Shown one piece after another: positions 43,839-52,694 of a stretch of 64,000 bases of DNA. Location of the stretch: contig JBEVMR010000076.1 in assembly GCA_040508545.1 (NCBI GenBank), positions 1 to 64,000 of the forward strand, in the 5' to 3' direction. The notes beneath the pieces were generated by a model. It was given only the letters and a program-made list of their open reading frames with translations. It did not search any database and had not been told where the DNA came from. Both the position numbers and the translations under genes were made by a program. Origin of the DNA: VRUE01 sp040508545. GTDB lineage: Bacteria; Actinomycetota; Thermoleophilia; Solirubrobacterales; 70-9. The stretch's first letter is position 1. Each line of letters opens with the position of its first letter.

Positions 43839-44896
43839 TGCGCGGGCGCGGCGATCGCCTCGCGGCCTCCCTCGCCGCGCGCGAGCTCGACCTTCTCCTG
43901 GTCACCGATCTGACCAACGTCCGCTACCTGACGGGCTTCACCGGCACCAACGGCGCCTGCATCTGCGGTCCCGACACCCGCCTCTTCCTGACCGATTTCC
44001 GCTACACCGAGCGGGCGGCGGCCGAGGTCGAGGGCTGGGAGGCGATCACCGTGACGGACGATTGGCTCGCCGGCATCGCCGGCCGCCTGCGGGGCCGCTT
44101 CGGCTTCGAGGACGACCACGTCCCCGTCCGCCTGCTCGAGCGGCTGAAGGGAAAGCTCGCCGAGGGGGTCGAGCCGGTCGCCGCCGGCGGCATGGTGGAG
44201 AGGCTGCGCCGGGTCAAGGACGAGGTCGAGCTGGCGGCGATCGCCGCTGCCTCGGAGCTGGCCGACGAGGTCTGGGCCTGGAGCCTCGAACGGGGCCTCG
44301 GTGGGCGCAGCGAGCGCGAGGTCGCGCGCGCGGCGGAAGCACGTATCCGCGAGCTCGATGCCGAGCCCTCGTTTCCGACGATCGTCGCCGCCGGCCCGAA
44401 CGGCGCGCTGCCGCACGCCGAGCCCGGCGACCGCCAGATCGGCCGCGGTGAGCTGGTCGTCTTCGACATGGGGGCGAAGCTCGACGGCTATTGCTCCGAC
44501 GGCACCCGGACCTTTGCGGTCGGCGAGCCCGGGGAGGAGGGCCGCGCGGTCTACGAGACGGTGCGCGTGGCGCAGGCAGCGGCGCTCGACGCCGTCGCCG
44601 CCGGGATCGGCGGCGAGGAGCTCGACCGGGTCGCCCGCGAGGCAATCGAGGCGGCTGGCCACGGCGATCGCTTCGGCCACGGCCTCGGCCACGGAGTGGG
44701 CCTGGAGGTGCACGAGGAGCCGCGCGTCTCACCACGCTCGGAGGACGTGCTCGAGAGCGGCGAGGTGGTGACGATCGAGCCGGGTGTCTACCTGCCCGGC
44801 GAGCTGGGGGTGAGGATCGAGGACCTCGTCGTCGTCGGCGAGGATGGCTGCCGCAATCTCAGCGGGCTGCCGAAAGACCTTCAGCTGGTCGAGTAG
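43838..44896 (+). CDS. M24 Xaa-Pro aminopeptidase/dipeptidase
   Basis: 352 residues. An N-terminal creatinase-like domain (LTNVRYLTGFTGTNGACI) precedes the pita-bread catalytic domain with metal ligands in VFDMGAKLDGYCSDGTRTFA, GHGLGHGVGLEVHEEP and VVTIEPGVYLPGELG. It removes or cleaves residues next to proline in the cytoplasm. A pepP/pepQ gene downstream of aroQ and near efp is a known bacterial arrangement. It shares the ATG with the last bases of aroQ. Confidence 0.9.
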   Translation: MRGRGDRLAASLAARELDLLLVTDLTNVRYLTGFTGTNGACICGPDTRLFLTDFRYTERAAAEVEGWEAITVTDDWLAGIAGRLRGRFGFEDDHVPVRLLERLKGKLAEGVEPVAAGGMVERLRRVKDEVELAAIAAASELADEVWAWSLERGLGGRSEREVARAAEARIRELDAEPSFPTIVAAGPNGALPHAEPGDRQIGRGELVVFDMGAKLDGYCSDGTRTFAVGEPGEEGRAVYETVRVAQAAALDAVAAGIGGEELDRVAREAIEAAGHGDRFGHGLGHGVGLEVHEEPRVSPRSEDVLESGEVVTIEPGVYLPGELGVRIEDLVVVGEDGCRNLSGLPKDLQLVE

Positions 44897-44940
44897 CTGC
44901 AAGCTCAAGGTCCGCGCGGCGGCTGGTCGATGCGCATCTG

Positions 44941-46002
44941 GTGAGACTGCGCACCCGAACTGCCCGGCCGACCGCCGAGTCCGTGGCGTCGATCCGGGAG
45001 GACTCCCGTCGCGAGCGCCTGCTCGACATGGAGGTGCGTCTGCGGCCCTACCGCTTCGCCTGCTTCGGGATCCTCGCCCTGGCGCTGACCTCGATCGGGG
45101 CTGAGATCGGCTGGTGGTGGATCGTGCCGCTGCTCGCCGGCCTCGGCGGCTTTGCGGTCGCCGATAGCTTCATGCGCAACAGCGAGCACCCGGCGCTTTG
45201 GGTGGCGACCGCGTGGGGGATCCTGCCGCTGCTGCTCGCCGATGCCGTCGTCGTCAGCGGCGGCGCCGCCAGCCCGGTGCTGATGTGGTTCGCGCTGCCC
45301 GCGGTGACTCTCGGCGCCCGCTTCGAGCCGCGGGGAATCGCCTGCGGCACCGCCTACATCCTGGTGCTGATGCTGGTCGCGACCGTCGGCCTCGACCCGG
45401 CCGGTGCCGCCGACCATCGCCAGGAGCTGGTTGCCGCGGCGGCGCTGGTGCTCAGCGCAGTGATCCTCTCCGGGGCGCTGGTCGAGTCAGACCGAGCCCA
45501 TCGGCGCCGCTCGACGCTCGACCCGCTCACCGGGCTCTTCAACCGCAACGCGCTCGAGCAGCGACTGGCCGAGCTCGAAGGACAGCCGAGCGGCGCTGAG
45601 CGGGGCAGCTCCCACGCGCTGCTGCTCTGCGACCTGGACCACTTCAAGCGGGTCAACGACCAGCTCGGCCATGCCGCCGGCGACGCCGTCCTGCGGGAGG
45701 TCGCCGACACGATGCGCGCCGTTCTCCGTGCTGGCGACTCGATCTACCGGATCGGCGGCGAGGAGATCCTCGTCGTACTGCCGGGGGCGGCAAAAGAAGA
45801 TGCCGTGGGGGTTGGTCAGCGGCTGCGCGGGGCAGTCCGCGACCGCCGCCCCGGGGGGGTGGAGGTGACGATCAGCGTCGGCGTCGCGGTCTCGGGATCG
45901 GGGCCGATAAACACCCACGAGTTGATCGAGCTCGCCGACGAGGCGCTCTACTCGGCCAAGGCGGGCGGTCGCAACCGGGTCGAGGTCTGCTGCCTCAACT
46001 GA
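44941..46002 (+). CDS. Membrane-bound diguanylate cyclase (GGDEF)
   Basis: 353 residues from GTG 44941. Six hydrophobic segments span about 35-175, followed by the cyclase domain. DPLTGLFNRNALEQRL is the GGDEF start, LLLCDLDHFKRVNDQLGH the substrate site, and RIGGEEILVVLPG (from about 270) the active motif with GGEEI in place of GGDEF. RAGD five residues before it matches the RxxD inhibitory site. It should make cyclic di-GMP from GTP, with product inhibition. It is separated from pepQ by 44 bases and has no visible operon partner. Confidence 0.88.
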   Translation: MRLRTRTARPTAESVASIREDSRRERLLDMEVRLRPYRFACFGILALALTSIGAEIGWWWIVPLLAGLGGFAVADSFMRNSEHPALWVATAWGILPLLLADAVVVSGGAASPVLMWFALPAVTLGARFEPRGIACGTAYILVLMLVATVGLDPAGAADHRQELVAAAALVLSAVILSGALVESDRAHRRRSTLDPLTGLFNRNALEQRLAELEGQPSGAERGSSHALLLCDLDHFKRVNDQLGHAAGDAVLREVADTMRAVLRAGDSIYRIGGEEILVVLPGAAKEDAVGVGQRLRGAVRDRRPGGVEVTISVGVAVSGSGPINTHELIELADEALYSAKAGGRNRVEVCCLN

Positions 46003-46013
46003 GGCTCTGGTGT

Positions 46014-46032
46014 TTCCGGCGAGCCGCCGGAA
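46014..46032. terminator. Hairpin between convergent genes
   Basis: TTCCGGCG (46014-46021) and CGCCGGAA (46025-46032) form a perfect 8-bp stem with a 3-base loop, between the diguanylate cyclase stop and the convergent M42 peptidase. It can serve either strand. Confidence 0.65.
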
Positions 46033-46037
46033 CCCAC

Positions 46038-47087
46038 TCAGCGGCTGAGGTCGACGCCGTCCTCGAGCCGCGCGGCGAAGGCGGCGATCAGCTCGACGGT
46101 CGCCTCGAGGTCGCCGAGGTCGACTAGCTCGACCGGCGAGTGCATGTAGCGGAGCGGGATCGAGACGAGGCCGGTGGGGATCCCAGAGCGTGAGATCTGG
46201 ATCGCGTCGGCGTCGGTGCTGGTGGCGCGGCCGCTGGCGCTGACCGAGTACTCGATCCCCGCCTCCTCGGCGGTCTCGACCAGCAGCTCGAAGACCTTCG
46301 GCGAGAGCGTCGAGCCGCGTCCGATCGCGGGGCCGGAGCCAAGCGGGTGGGTGCCGACCTCCTTCTCGTCGACCCCTGGCGCGTCGGTGGCGTGGGTAAC
46401 GTCGACGGCGACGGCCAGGTCGGGGCGGAGCTCGAAGGCCGAGGTCCGTGCGCCGAACAGGCCGATCTCCTCCTGCACGGCCGCGACCGCCGCGAAGCTG
46501 CCGTTCAGCGAGCCACGCTCGTGGCAGCGGCGCAGCGCCTCCAGGGCGACGTAGGCGCCGAGGCGGTTGTCCATCGCCCGCGAAACGAGGCGGTCGCCCA
46601 CGAGGCGGACCGGCTCGGCGGCGATGACGACCGGGTCGCCGACGCGGATCAGCTCGGCGGCCTGCTCGCGGTCGCTCGCGCCGACGTCGATGTGCAGGCC
46701 CTTCAGCTCGACGACCTTCTTGCGCTGGTCGGGCTCGAGCAGGTGGATCGGCTTGCGCCCGACGACGCCGGGCACGAGCCCGCCCCGTCCGCGCACCTCG
46801 ACCCGCTGGCCGACCAGGATCTGTGGGTCCCAGCCGCCGATCGGCGCGAACCAGAGAAACCCCTTCTCGTCGATGTGGGTGACGATGAGGCCGATCTCGT
46901 CGATGTGTCCGACCACCGCGAGCAGCGGCGCGGCGTCGCCGACACGGGCGATCGAAGAGCCCAGACCATCGGCCGAGGGCGTCGCGAACGAGGCTTCCTC
47001 GCGCCAGATCGCGGCAGCGGGCCCCTCGTGGCCGGATGGCGCGCCGGCGCGCAGCAGCTTGTCTAGCAGCGGTGGGGTCTCGGCCAT
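46038..47087 (-). CDS. M42-family metallo-aminopeptidase
   Basis: 349 residues. LLDKLLRAGAPSGHEGPAA opens the family fold. VVGHIDEIGLIVTHIDEKG has the first metal His and Asp, RAMDNRLGAYVALEAL the bridging Asp, and AAVQEEIGLFGARTS the catalytic Glu pair. VAVDVTHATDAPG holds a further metal residue. M42 enzymes (FrvX/PepA-like) form tetrahedral dodecamers that trim peptides. It is convergent with the diguanylate cyclase. Confidence 0.88.
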   Translation of the reverse strand: MAETPPLLDKLLRAGAPSGHEGPAAAIWREEASFATPSADGLGSSIARVGDAAPLLAVVGHIDEIGLIVTHIDEKGFLWFAPIGGWDPQILVGQRVEVRGRGGLVPGVVGRKPIHLLEPDQRKKVVELKGLHIDVGASDREQAAELIRVGDPVVIAAEPVRLVGDRLVSRAMDNRLGAYVALEALRRCHERGSLNGSFAAVAAVQEEIGLFGARTSAFELRPDLAVAVDVTHATDAPGVDEKEVGTHPLGSGPAIGRGSTLSPKVFELLVETAEEAGIEYSVSASGRATSTDADAIQISRSGIPTGLVSIPLRYMHSPVELVDLGDLEATVELIAAFAARLEDGVDLSR

Positions 47088-47156
47088 CGGGAAGGCAGCA
47101 GTATGCCGAGTCGAACAGACGTACGCAACGAGCCGATTCGAATAGTTTTCCTATCC

Positions 47157-47966
47157 ATGAGCGAAGCGAGCAAGGCCTATCTCGTCACCGGCGCGTCCAG
47201 CGGCATCGGCGAGGCGACGGCGAAACGCCTGGCCCGGGAGCCGGGCGCAGAGCTGGTTCTGGTCGCGAGGCGGGAGGAGCGCCTGCGGGCGCTTGCCGAG
47301 TCGCTGCCCTGCGAGGCGACCTGGCTCGCCGTCGATCTGACCGGCGCTGATGCCCCCGAGCGCGTCCGCGCTCATCTGGAAGAGCGGCACGGCGGCCGCC
47401 TCACGCTGCTCGTCAACAACGCCGGCGCCTCCTGGCGCGGATCCTTCGCCGAGGCGGGCTACGAGAACGTCCACCGTCACATGGAGCTGAACTTCGACGC
47501 CGTGGTCCGCCTGACCGAGGCCCTGTTGCCACTGCTGCGCGCCTCGGCGCCGAGCGCGATCGTCAACGTCGCGAGCACCGCCGGGCGCGTCGCCCGGGCA
47601 CGGACGGGCTCCTACTCGGCCAGCAAGTTCGCCCTGATCGGCTGGACCGACGCGCTCTTCGCCGAGGAGCGGCCGCACGGCGTCCACGTCGGCATGGTCT
47701 TGCCGGGCTTCATCGCCACCGAGGGCTTCCCGGCAACCGAGCTGCGGCAGAGCCTCCTCACTCGGTGGACGGTCTCCAAGCCGGAGAAGGTCGCCGAGGC
47801 GATCGTCGACGCCGGCTTGCGCGGCAAGGCCGAGCGCTACGTGCCGCGGCCATACGCGCTGGCCGCGGTCTTCCGCATCCTCTTCCCGCGCCTCGTCCGC
47901 CGCGTGCTCTCCGGCGGCGCCGCCTCGAGCCTGACGACGAAGACCGCCGCTGAATCTCCGGAGTAG
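47157..47966 (+). CDS. Short-chain dehydrogenase/reductase
   Basis: 269 residues from ATG 47157. YLVTGASSGIGEATAKRLA is the nucleotide-binding start, LVNNAGASWRG the NAG motif, and NVASTAGRVA...SYSASKFAL the catalytic Ser-Tyr-Lys set. No substrate can be assigned. The extended C-terminal RRVLSGGAASS is partly hydrophobic and may touch the membrane. An open frame begins at 47103, but that extension lacks family features. Confidence 0.88.
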   Translation: MSEASKAYLVTGASSGIGEATAKRLAREPGAELVLVARREERLRALAESLPCEATWLAVDLTGADAPERVRAHLEERHGGRLTLLVNNAGASWRGSFAEAGYENVHRHMELNFDAVVRLTEALLPLLRASAPSAIVNVASTAGRVARARTGSYSASKFALIGWTDALFAEERPHGVHVGMVLPGFIATEGFPATELRQSLLTRWTVSKPEKVAEAIVDAGLRGKAERYVPRPYALAAVFRILFPRLVRRVLSGGAASSLTTKTAAESPE

Positions 47967-47982
47967 CCCTCCGGCCTTTGGG

Positions 47983-48465
47983 TCAGGTCCCCTTGATGCG
48001 GCTGAAGCGGCAGTAGTTGACTTTGAAGACGATGCTGATGTTGTTGGCGGCGATGCCGCTGCGTTCGGCCAGGATCGACTCGTGCGTGGCTTTGATCTCC
48101 TTGCCTTCCTTGTAGTACTTGCCGACGTTGCGCAGGCGCGTCTTCAGCAACCGCATCTGCTCGAACCAGCGTTCGACCCGATGCACGTCGGCGGGCGGCG
48201 GGGGGATCGTCGCGAGGCTTTTGATCAGCCCGCCGAAGGATCCCGAGACCTTGATGAACTGCTTGCCGGCCGGCTCCAGTTCGTCTGCGTTGATCCGCTC
48301 CCTGGCGCCGTCCATGATCCGCTCGTTGGCGGCCCGGTTCGCCTCGCAGATCGGCTCGACCTGGGCCTTGTAGGTCTCCCGCGTCTGTTCGGCGCCAGGC
48401 GCGAGCGGCGCGCTGGCAAGCAGCACGACGACGATCGCAGCGAATGTCCCCAGCGTCCTCTTCAT
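47983..48465 (-). CDS. Secreted hypothetical protein
   Basis: 160 residues from the ATG at 48465; the longer frame to 48732 runs antisense to efp and is not credible. A signal peptide (TLGTFAAIVVVLLASAPLAPG) precedes a mostly helical domain with RETYKAQVEPICEANRAANE. FGGLIKSLATIPPPPADVHR lies in the middle and VNYCRFSRIKGT ends the chain. Two Cys could pair. Helix-rich domains with this periodicity resemble small secreted helical bundles. No function recognised. Confidence 0.6.
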   Translation of the reverse strand: MKRTLGTFAAIVVVLLASAPLAPGAEQTRETYKAQVEPICEANRAANERIMDGARERINADELEPAGKQFIKVSGSFGGLIKSLATIPPPPADVHRVERWFEQMRLLKTRLRNVGKYYKEGKEIKATHESILAERSGIAANNISIVFKVNYCRFSRIKGT

Positions 48466-48526
48466 CTCCCAGGCATCCCAAGGGTAGAGACTGCGTCCGG
48501 CGGGCAGACCTCTAGGATTCGCCGCC

Positions 48527-49087
48527 GTGATCTCGACCAACCAGTTCAAGAACGGCAGCCACATCGAAATCGACGGGTCCGTCTTCAAGATCCTCGAGTT
48601 CCAGCACGTCAAGCCGGGCAAGGGCGGAGCGTTCGTGCGGACGAAGCTGCGCAAGCTCAGCGACGGGTCCGTGCAGGACAAGACTTTCCGGGCGGGCGAG
48701 AAGTTCAGGCCGGTCCGCACCGAGTCGCGCAAGATGCAGTACCTCTACGACTCCGGCGAGGCGGCGGTCTTCATGGACAGCAAGGACTACGAGCAGATCG
48801 AAGTCCCGACCGACGTCCTCGGCGAGACGATGCAGTGGGTCCTTCCCAACAGCGAGGTCGACGTGCTCTTCGTCGACGAACAGCCGAGCGACGTGCAGGT
48901 TGCCGGTACCATCGAGATGAAGGTGTCGCAGACCGATCCCGGGGTCAAGGGCGACACCGCTTCCGGCGGCGGCAACAAGCCGGCGACGCTGGAGTCGGGC
49001 GTGGTCGTGCAGGTGCCGCTCTTCATCGACGAGGGCGAGACGATCCGTGTCGACACCCGCAGTGGCGAGTACATCTCGCGCGCCTAA
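48527..49087 (+). CDS. efp: Elongation factor P
   Basis: 186 residues from GTG 48527, the standard length. The KOW-like domain I carries QHVKPGKGGAFVRTKL, with the loop lysine that contacts the tRNA acceptor. Two OB-type domains follow and the protein ends VPLFIDEGETIRVDTRSGEY. EF-P relieves ribosome stalling on polyproline. The loop reads PGKGG. No EpmA/EpmB-type modification gene is seen here. nusB follows after 36 bases. Confidence 0.96.
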   Translation: MISTNQFKNGSHIEIDGSVFKILEFQHVKPGKGGAFVRTKLRKLSDGSVQDKTFRAGEKFRPVRTESRKMQYLYDSGEAAVFMDSKDYEQIEVPTDVLGETMQWVLPNSEVDVLFVDEQPSDVQVAGTIEMKVSQTDPGVKGDTASGGGNKPATLESGVVVQVPLFIDEGETIRVDTRSGEYISRA

Positions 49088-49123
49088 GCGCGGCGAGAGT
49101 CGGCGAAGCGCGAGAATAGGCCG

Positions 49124-49510
49124 ATGCGCAGATCCGACCAGCGTCGCGACGCCGTCTTCGCCTGCTACCAGCGCGACGTCACCGGGCGCCCCCTCGCCGA
49201 GCTGCTGGGCGATGCGCGCCCGTTCACCCGTGAGCTGGCCGAGGCCGTGGACGCCCACCGGGAGGGGCTCGATGCGACGATCGGCAGCCACGCGCGGGGC
49301 TGGGAGCTGGGACGGATCGCGCCACTGGAGCTGAACGTGATGCGGGTGGCGCTGTACGAGATCGAGCACAGCGACGACGTTCCCGCCGAGGTGGCGATCG
49401 ACGAGGCGGTCGAGATCGCCAAGGAGTATTGCGGCGCCGACGCCCCCGGGTTCGTCAACGGCATTCTCGGCGCGATCGTCCGCGAGCGCCAGGGGAATGC
49501 GGTCCAGTGA
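49124..49510 (+). CDS. nusB: Transcription antitermination factor NusB
   Basis: 128 residues. RRDAVFACYQRDVTG opens the helical fold. IAPLELNVMRVALYEI and VAIDEAVEIAKEYCGAD are the conserved segments, and PGFVNGILGAIVRER closes it. NusB with NusE (S10) binds boxA in rRNA leaders. The efp-nusB order is typical. Its stop overlaps the next GTG (GTGA). Confidence 0.94.
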   Translation: MRRSDQRRDAVFACYQRDVTGRPLAELLGDARPFTRELAEAVDAHREGLDATIGSHARGWELGRIAPLELNVMRVALYEIEHSDDVPAEVAIDEAVEIAKEYCGADAPGFVNGILGAIVRERQGNAVQ

Positions 49511-49689
49511 GCGACGGCGGGCGACTGCGCGAGATATCGGCCCGGCTGCAGGCGATCGCGGCTGAGCTGGAGGGCGCCGAGGCAAGCGACGAGCGGGCCG
49601 CAGAGCTGGCCCGCGAGGCGGCCGAGCTCTCAAGCGAGGCGGTCGAGGAGGCGAACCGGCGCATCCGCGAGTCAGGCGGCGCGCGTTGA
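49507..49689 (+). CDS. Short coiled-coil protein, possibly exonuclease VII small subunit (XseB-like)
   Basis: 60 residues from GTG 49507, overlapping nusB by 4 bases. The chain is one long helix pair (RLREISARLQAIAAELEGAE and DERAAELAREAAELSSEAVE) with heptad spacing. Its layout and its position before the prenyl synthase resemble XseB, which sits before ispA in many bacteria. No xseA is in the window, and identity rests on position and shape only. Confidence 0.45.
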   Translation: MSDGGRLREISARLQAIAAELEGAEASDERAAELAREAAELSSEAVEEANRRIRESGGAR

Positions 49690-49705
49690 GCGAGCTGCGC
49701 CTGCT

Positions 49706-50569
49706 GTGAGCTACCCCGAGGATCTGCGCGCCCTGGTCGACGCCGAGCTGGAGCGGCTGCGCTTTGCCGCCCAGCCCGCCACCGCCGGTCTCGAGGAGGC
49801 GATGCGCTACTCGCTGCTGGCCGGGGGAAAGCGGGTCCGCCCGGTCCTCGCGCTCGCCACCGCCCGCGCCGTCGGCGCCGACCCGCAGCACTACCTGCGG
49901 GTTGCCGCGGCGCTCGAGCTGATCCACACCTACTCGCTGATCCACGACGACCTGCCCGCGATGGACGACGACGAGCTGCGCCGCGGACTGCCCACCTCGC
50001 ACGTCAAGTACGGCGAGGACGTGGCGATCCTCGCTGGCGACGGCCTCTTCGCCGAGGCGATCCAGCTCTTCTGCGAGCAGCCGGGAGAGCCGGACCGGGT
50101 CCTCGCTGCGCTGGCCGAGCTGGCGGCGGCAACCGGGGTGGACGGGATGGTCGGCGGCCAGTACGTCGACGTCGCCGGCGAGGCGCGCGACGCGGACGGG
50201 TTGCGTGCGCTGCACGGCCTCAAGACCGGCCGTTTGATCGCCGCCGGCGTTGGCGTCGTACTAACCCTCGAGGGAGTGGCCGAACCTGAGACAATCGCTT
50301 ATCGCCGTTTTGCCGGCGAGCTCGGCGTCCTCTTCCAGATCGTCGACGACATCCTCGACGTGACCGGAAGCGACGAGCAACTCGGCAAGCCCCACGGAAG
50401 CGACGAGCGACATGGAAAACTCACTTACGTCAGCCTCTTTGGCCTCGAGCGGGCCCGCGAGCTCGCCGCCGAGTCCCACGCCGAAGCGACGGCGGCGCTG
50501 GCTGAGGCAAGCGGTGAGACGGGCGATCTGAGCGGGATCGCCGACTACATCTTCACGAGGAACGAATGA
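49706..50569 (+). CDS. Polyprenyl diphosphate synthase (IspA/FPPS or GGPPS type)
   Basis: 287 residues from GTG 49706. LAGGKRVRPVLALATA, then IHDDLPAMDDDELRRG (first Asp-rich motif with the two-residue bacterial insertion) and FQIVDDILDVTGS (second motif). It condenses IPP with allylic diphosphates. Chain length cannot be read with certainty. Its stop overlaps dxs (ATGA), coupling prenyl precursor supply with chain elongation. Confidence 0.9.
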   Translation: MSYPEDLRALVDAELERLRFAAQPATAGLEEAMRYSLLAGGKRVRPVLALATARAVGADPQHYLRVAAALELIHTYSLIHDDLPAMDDDELRRGLPTSHVKYGEDVAILAGDGLFAEAIQLFCEQPGEPDRVLAALAELAAATGVDGMVGGQYVDVAGEARDADGLRALHGLKTGRLIAAGVGVVLTLEGVAEPETIAYRRFAGELGVLFQIVDDILDVTGSDEQLGKPHGSDERHGKLTYVSLFGLERARELAAESHAEATAALAEASGETGDLSGIADYIFTRNE

Positions 50570-52599
50570 ACGACAGAGCGCAGGAATCAGGCGACATGGA
50601 TCGGGACGAGCAGCTGCTCGAGGGGATCGACTCGCCCGTCGACCTTCATGACCTCGACGACGATCAGTTGCAGCAGGTCGCGCAGGAGATGCGCGCTTAC
50701 ATAATCGACACGATCGGCGAGATCGGGGGGCATTTCGGCGCCAACCTCGGCACCTGCGAGCTTGCCGTCGCCCTGCACAGCCTGCTCGACTCGCCGCGCG
50801 ACAAGATCCTCTGGGACGTCGGCCACCAGGCCTACCCGCACAAGATCCTCACCGGGAGACGGCAAGCGCTGCCGACGATCCGCCAGTACGACGGCCTGGC
50901 GCCGTTCTGCTCGATCTTCGAGTCCGAGCACGACATCATGGGCGCCGGCCACGCCTCGACCTCGATCGGCTACGCGGTCGGGTTGAAGGAGGCGATGCGC
51001 AAGGGGATCGGCGAGGACGGCAAGGTCGCCGCGGTGATCGGCGACGGGGCCCTGACCGGCGGCGTCGCTTACGAGGCGCTGCACGCGGCGGGCGGCCTGC
51101 AGACCCCGGTCGTGATCGTGCTCAACGACAACGGCATGTCGATCTCGCCCAACGTCGGCGCGCTCTCGCGCTACTTCAACCGGGTGCGCCTCAACCCGCG
51201 CCTCTACCACGCCCGCGAGGGGGTCGAGGACCGGCTGACCAAGCTGCCGCTGGGCTTCGGCAAGCGGATCGAACGGCTGGGGCCGGAGCTGAAGTCGGCG
51301 ATCAAGGCCTACTGGGCGCCGGGCCTCTTCTTCGAGGAGCTCGACCTCGCCTACATGGGCGTGATCGACGGCCACGACGTGCACGCGCTGCGCGAGGCGC
51401 TGAAGGAGGCCTTCGAGGCCGACCGCCCGGTCGTCGTCCACATCCACACGGTCAAGGGCAAGGGCTTCGCCCCCGCCGAGGAGGGTGGCCTCGAGGGGAT
51501 GGAGAAGTGGCACGCGGCGAAGCCGAAGTCGATCGTCAACGGGGCGCCGGCGCCGAAGCCGGTCCCGGTCAAGGAGTCCGACTCGCCCGAGGCGATCGCG
51601 CCGGAGCGGCTGGAGAAGCCACCCGCCGCCGGGGCGCCGCCGCAGTACACGCAAGTCTTCGCCGACGCGATCGTCGCCGAGGCCGGGCGCGACGAGCGCG
51701 TGGTCGGGATCACCGCGGCGATGGCGGGGGGGACCGGGCTGCAGAAGCTCGCCGACGAGGTGCCCGAGCAGTACTACGACGTCGGCATCGCCGAGCAGAA
51801 CGCCGTCCTGCTCGCCTCGGGCCTGGCCCTGCAGGGGGCGAAGCCGGTCTGCGCGATCTACTCGACCTTCCTCCAACGCGCCTTCGACCAGATCGTCCAC
51901 GACGTCTGCCTGCAGGAGCTCGACGTCACCTTCGCGATGGACCGGGCCGGGCTGGTCGGCGACGACGGCCCCACCCACCACGGCGCCTTCGACGTCTCCT
52001 ACTTCCGGCCGCTGCCCAACGTCGTCGTGATGGCGCCGCGCGACGAGGCGATGCTGGTCAACATGCTGCGCACGGCAATCGCCTACGACGGGCCGGCGGC
52101 GCTGCGCTATCCGCGCGGGGCGGCGGAGGGGGTCGACCTCCCGGCCGAGCCGGCCGAGATCCCGATCGGCAGCGGCGAGCTATTGGCGAGTGGCGAGCGA
52201 GTGGCGCTGGTCGGATACGGCTACGGCGTCTCGGTGGCGCTGCAAGCTGCCGAGTTGCTCGCCGGTCACGACCTGAGGCCGACGGTCGCCGATGCCCGCT
52301 TCGCCAAGCCGCTCGACGCGGAGCTGCTGGAGCGGCTTGCGCTCGGCCACGACCTCGTGGTCACGATCGAGGAGAACGTGCTGCCGGGTGGCTTTGGCTC
52401 GGCCGTGCTGGAGCACCTCGAGGACGCCTTCGCCGACCGCCCGGCGGACCGGGCGCGGGTGCTGCGGATCGGGTTGCCCGACCGCTACGTGACCCACGGC
52501 AAGCCGGCGTTGCTGCGCGAGGAGGTCGGCCTGACCGGCGAGTCCGTGGCCGAGCGGGTGCTGGCGGCGCTGCGCAGCGGCGAGCCCGCGCTCAGCTGA
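50566..52599 (+). CDS. dxs: 1-deoxy-D-xylulose-5-phosphate synthase
   Basis: 677 residues. GGHFGANLGTCELAVALH and WDVGHQAYPHKILTGR are the N-terminal thiamine-domain motifs. IGDGALTGGVAYEALHAAGG and NDNGMSISPNVG form the TPP site. YDVGIAEQNAVLLASGLALQ carries the catalytic Glu, and THHGAFDVSYFRPLPN the substrate region. It makes DXP from pyruvate and glyceraldehyde 3-phosphate. ATG 50566 overlaps the prenyl synthase stop. Confidence 0.95.
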   Translation: MNDRAQESGDMDRDEQLLEGIDSPVDLHDLDDDQLQQVAQEMRAYIIDTIGEIGGHFGANLGTCELAVALHSLLDSPRDKILWDVGHQAYPHKILTGRRQALPTIRQYDGLAPFCSIFESEHDIMGAGHASTSIGYAVGLKEAMRKGIGEDGKVAAVIGDGALTGGVAYEALHAAGGLQTPVVIVLNDNGMSISPNVGALSRYFNRVRLNPRLYHAREGVEDRLTKLPLGFGKRIERLGPELKSAIKAYWAPGLFFEELDLAYMGVIDGHDVHALREALKEAFEADRPVVVHIHTVKGKGFAPAEEGGLEGMEKWHAAKPKSIVNGAPAPKPVPVKESDSPEAIAPERLEKPPAAGAPPQYTQVFADAIVAEAGRDERVVGITAAMAGGTGLQKLADEVPEQYYDVGIAEQNAVLLASGLALQGAKPVCAIYSTFLQRAFDQIVHDVCLQELDVTFAMDRAGLVGDDGPTHHGAFDVSYFRPLPNVVVMAPRDEAMLVNMLRTAIAYDGPAALRYPRGAAEGVDLPAEPAEIPIGSGELLASGERVALVGYGYGVSVALQAAELLAGHDLRPTVADARFAKPLDAELLERLALGHDLVVTIEENVLPGGFGSAVLEHLEDAFADRPADRARVLRIGLPDRYVTHGKPALLREEVGLTGESVAERVLAALRSGEPALS

Positions 52600-52657
52600 A
52601 CGCCGCTCGCCAGGGAGCCGCGCCGCTCCTTGACAAGGAAAGCTCGATCATTAGGGC

Positions 52658-52671
52658 ATCTTGATCAAGAT
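52658..52671. repeat. Palindrome upstream of a secreted-protein gene
   Basis: ATCTTGATCAAGAT is a perfect 14-bp palindrome 23 bases before the ATG at 52695. A TTGACA (52630-52635) lies upstream, without a convincing -10. The palindrome is a candidate operator. Confidence 0.4.
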
Positions 52672-52694
52672 TTTCCGACCGAAAGGGGAGCAAG

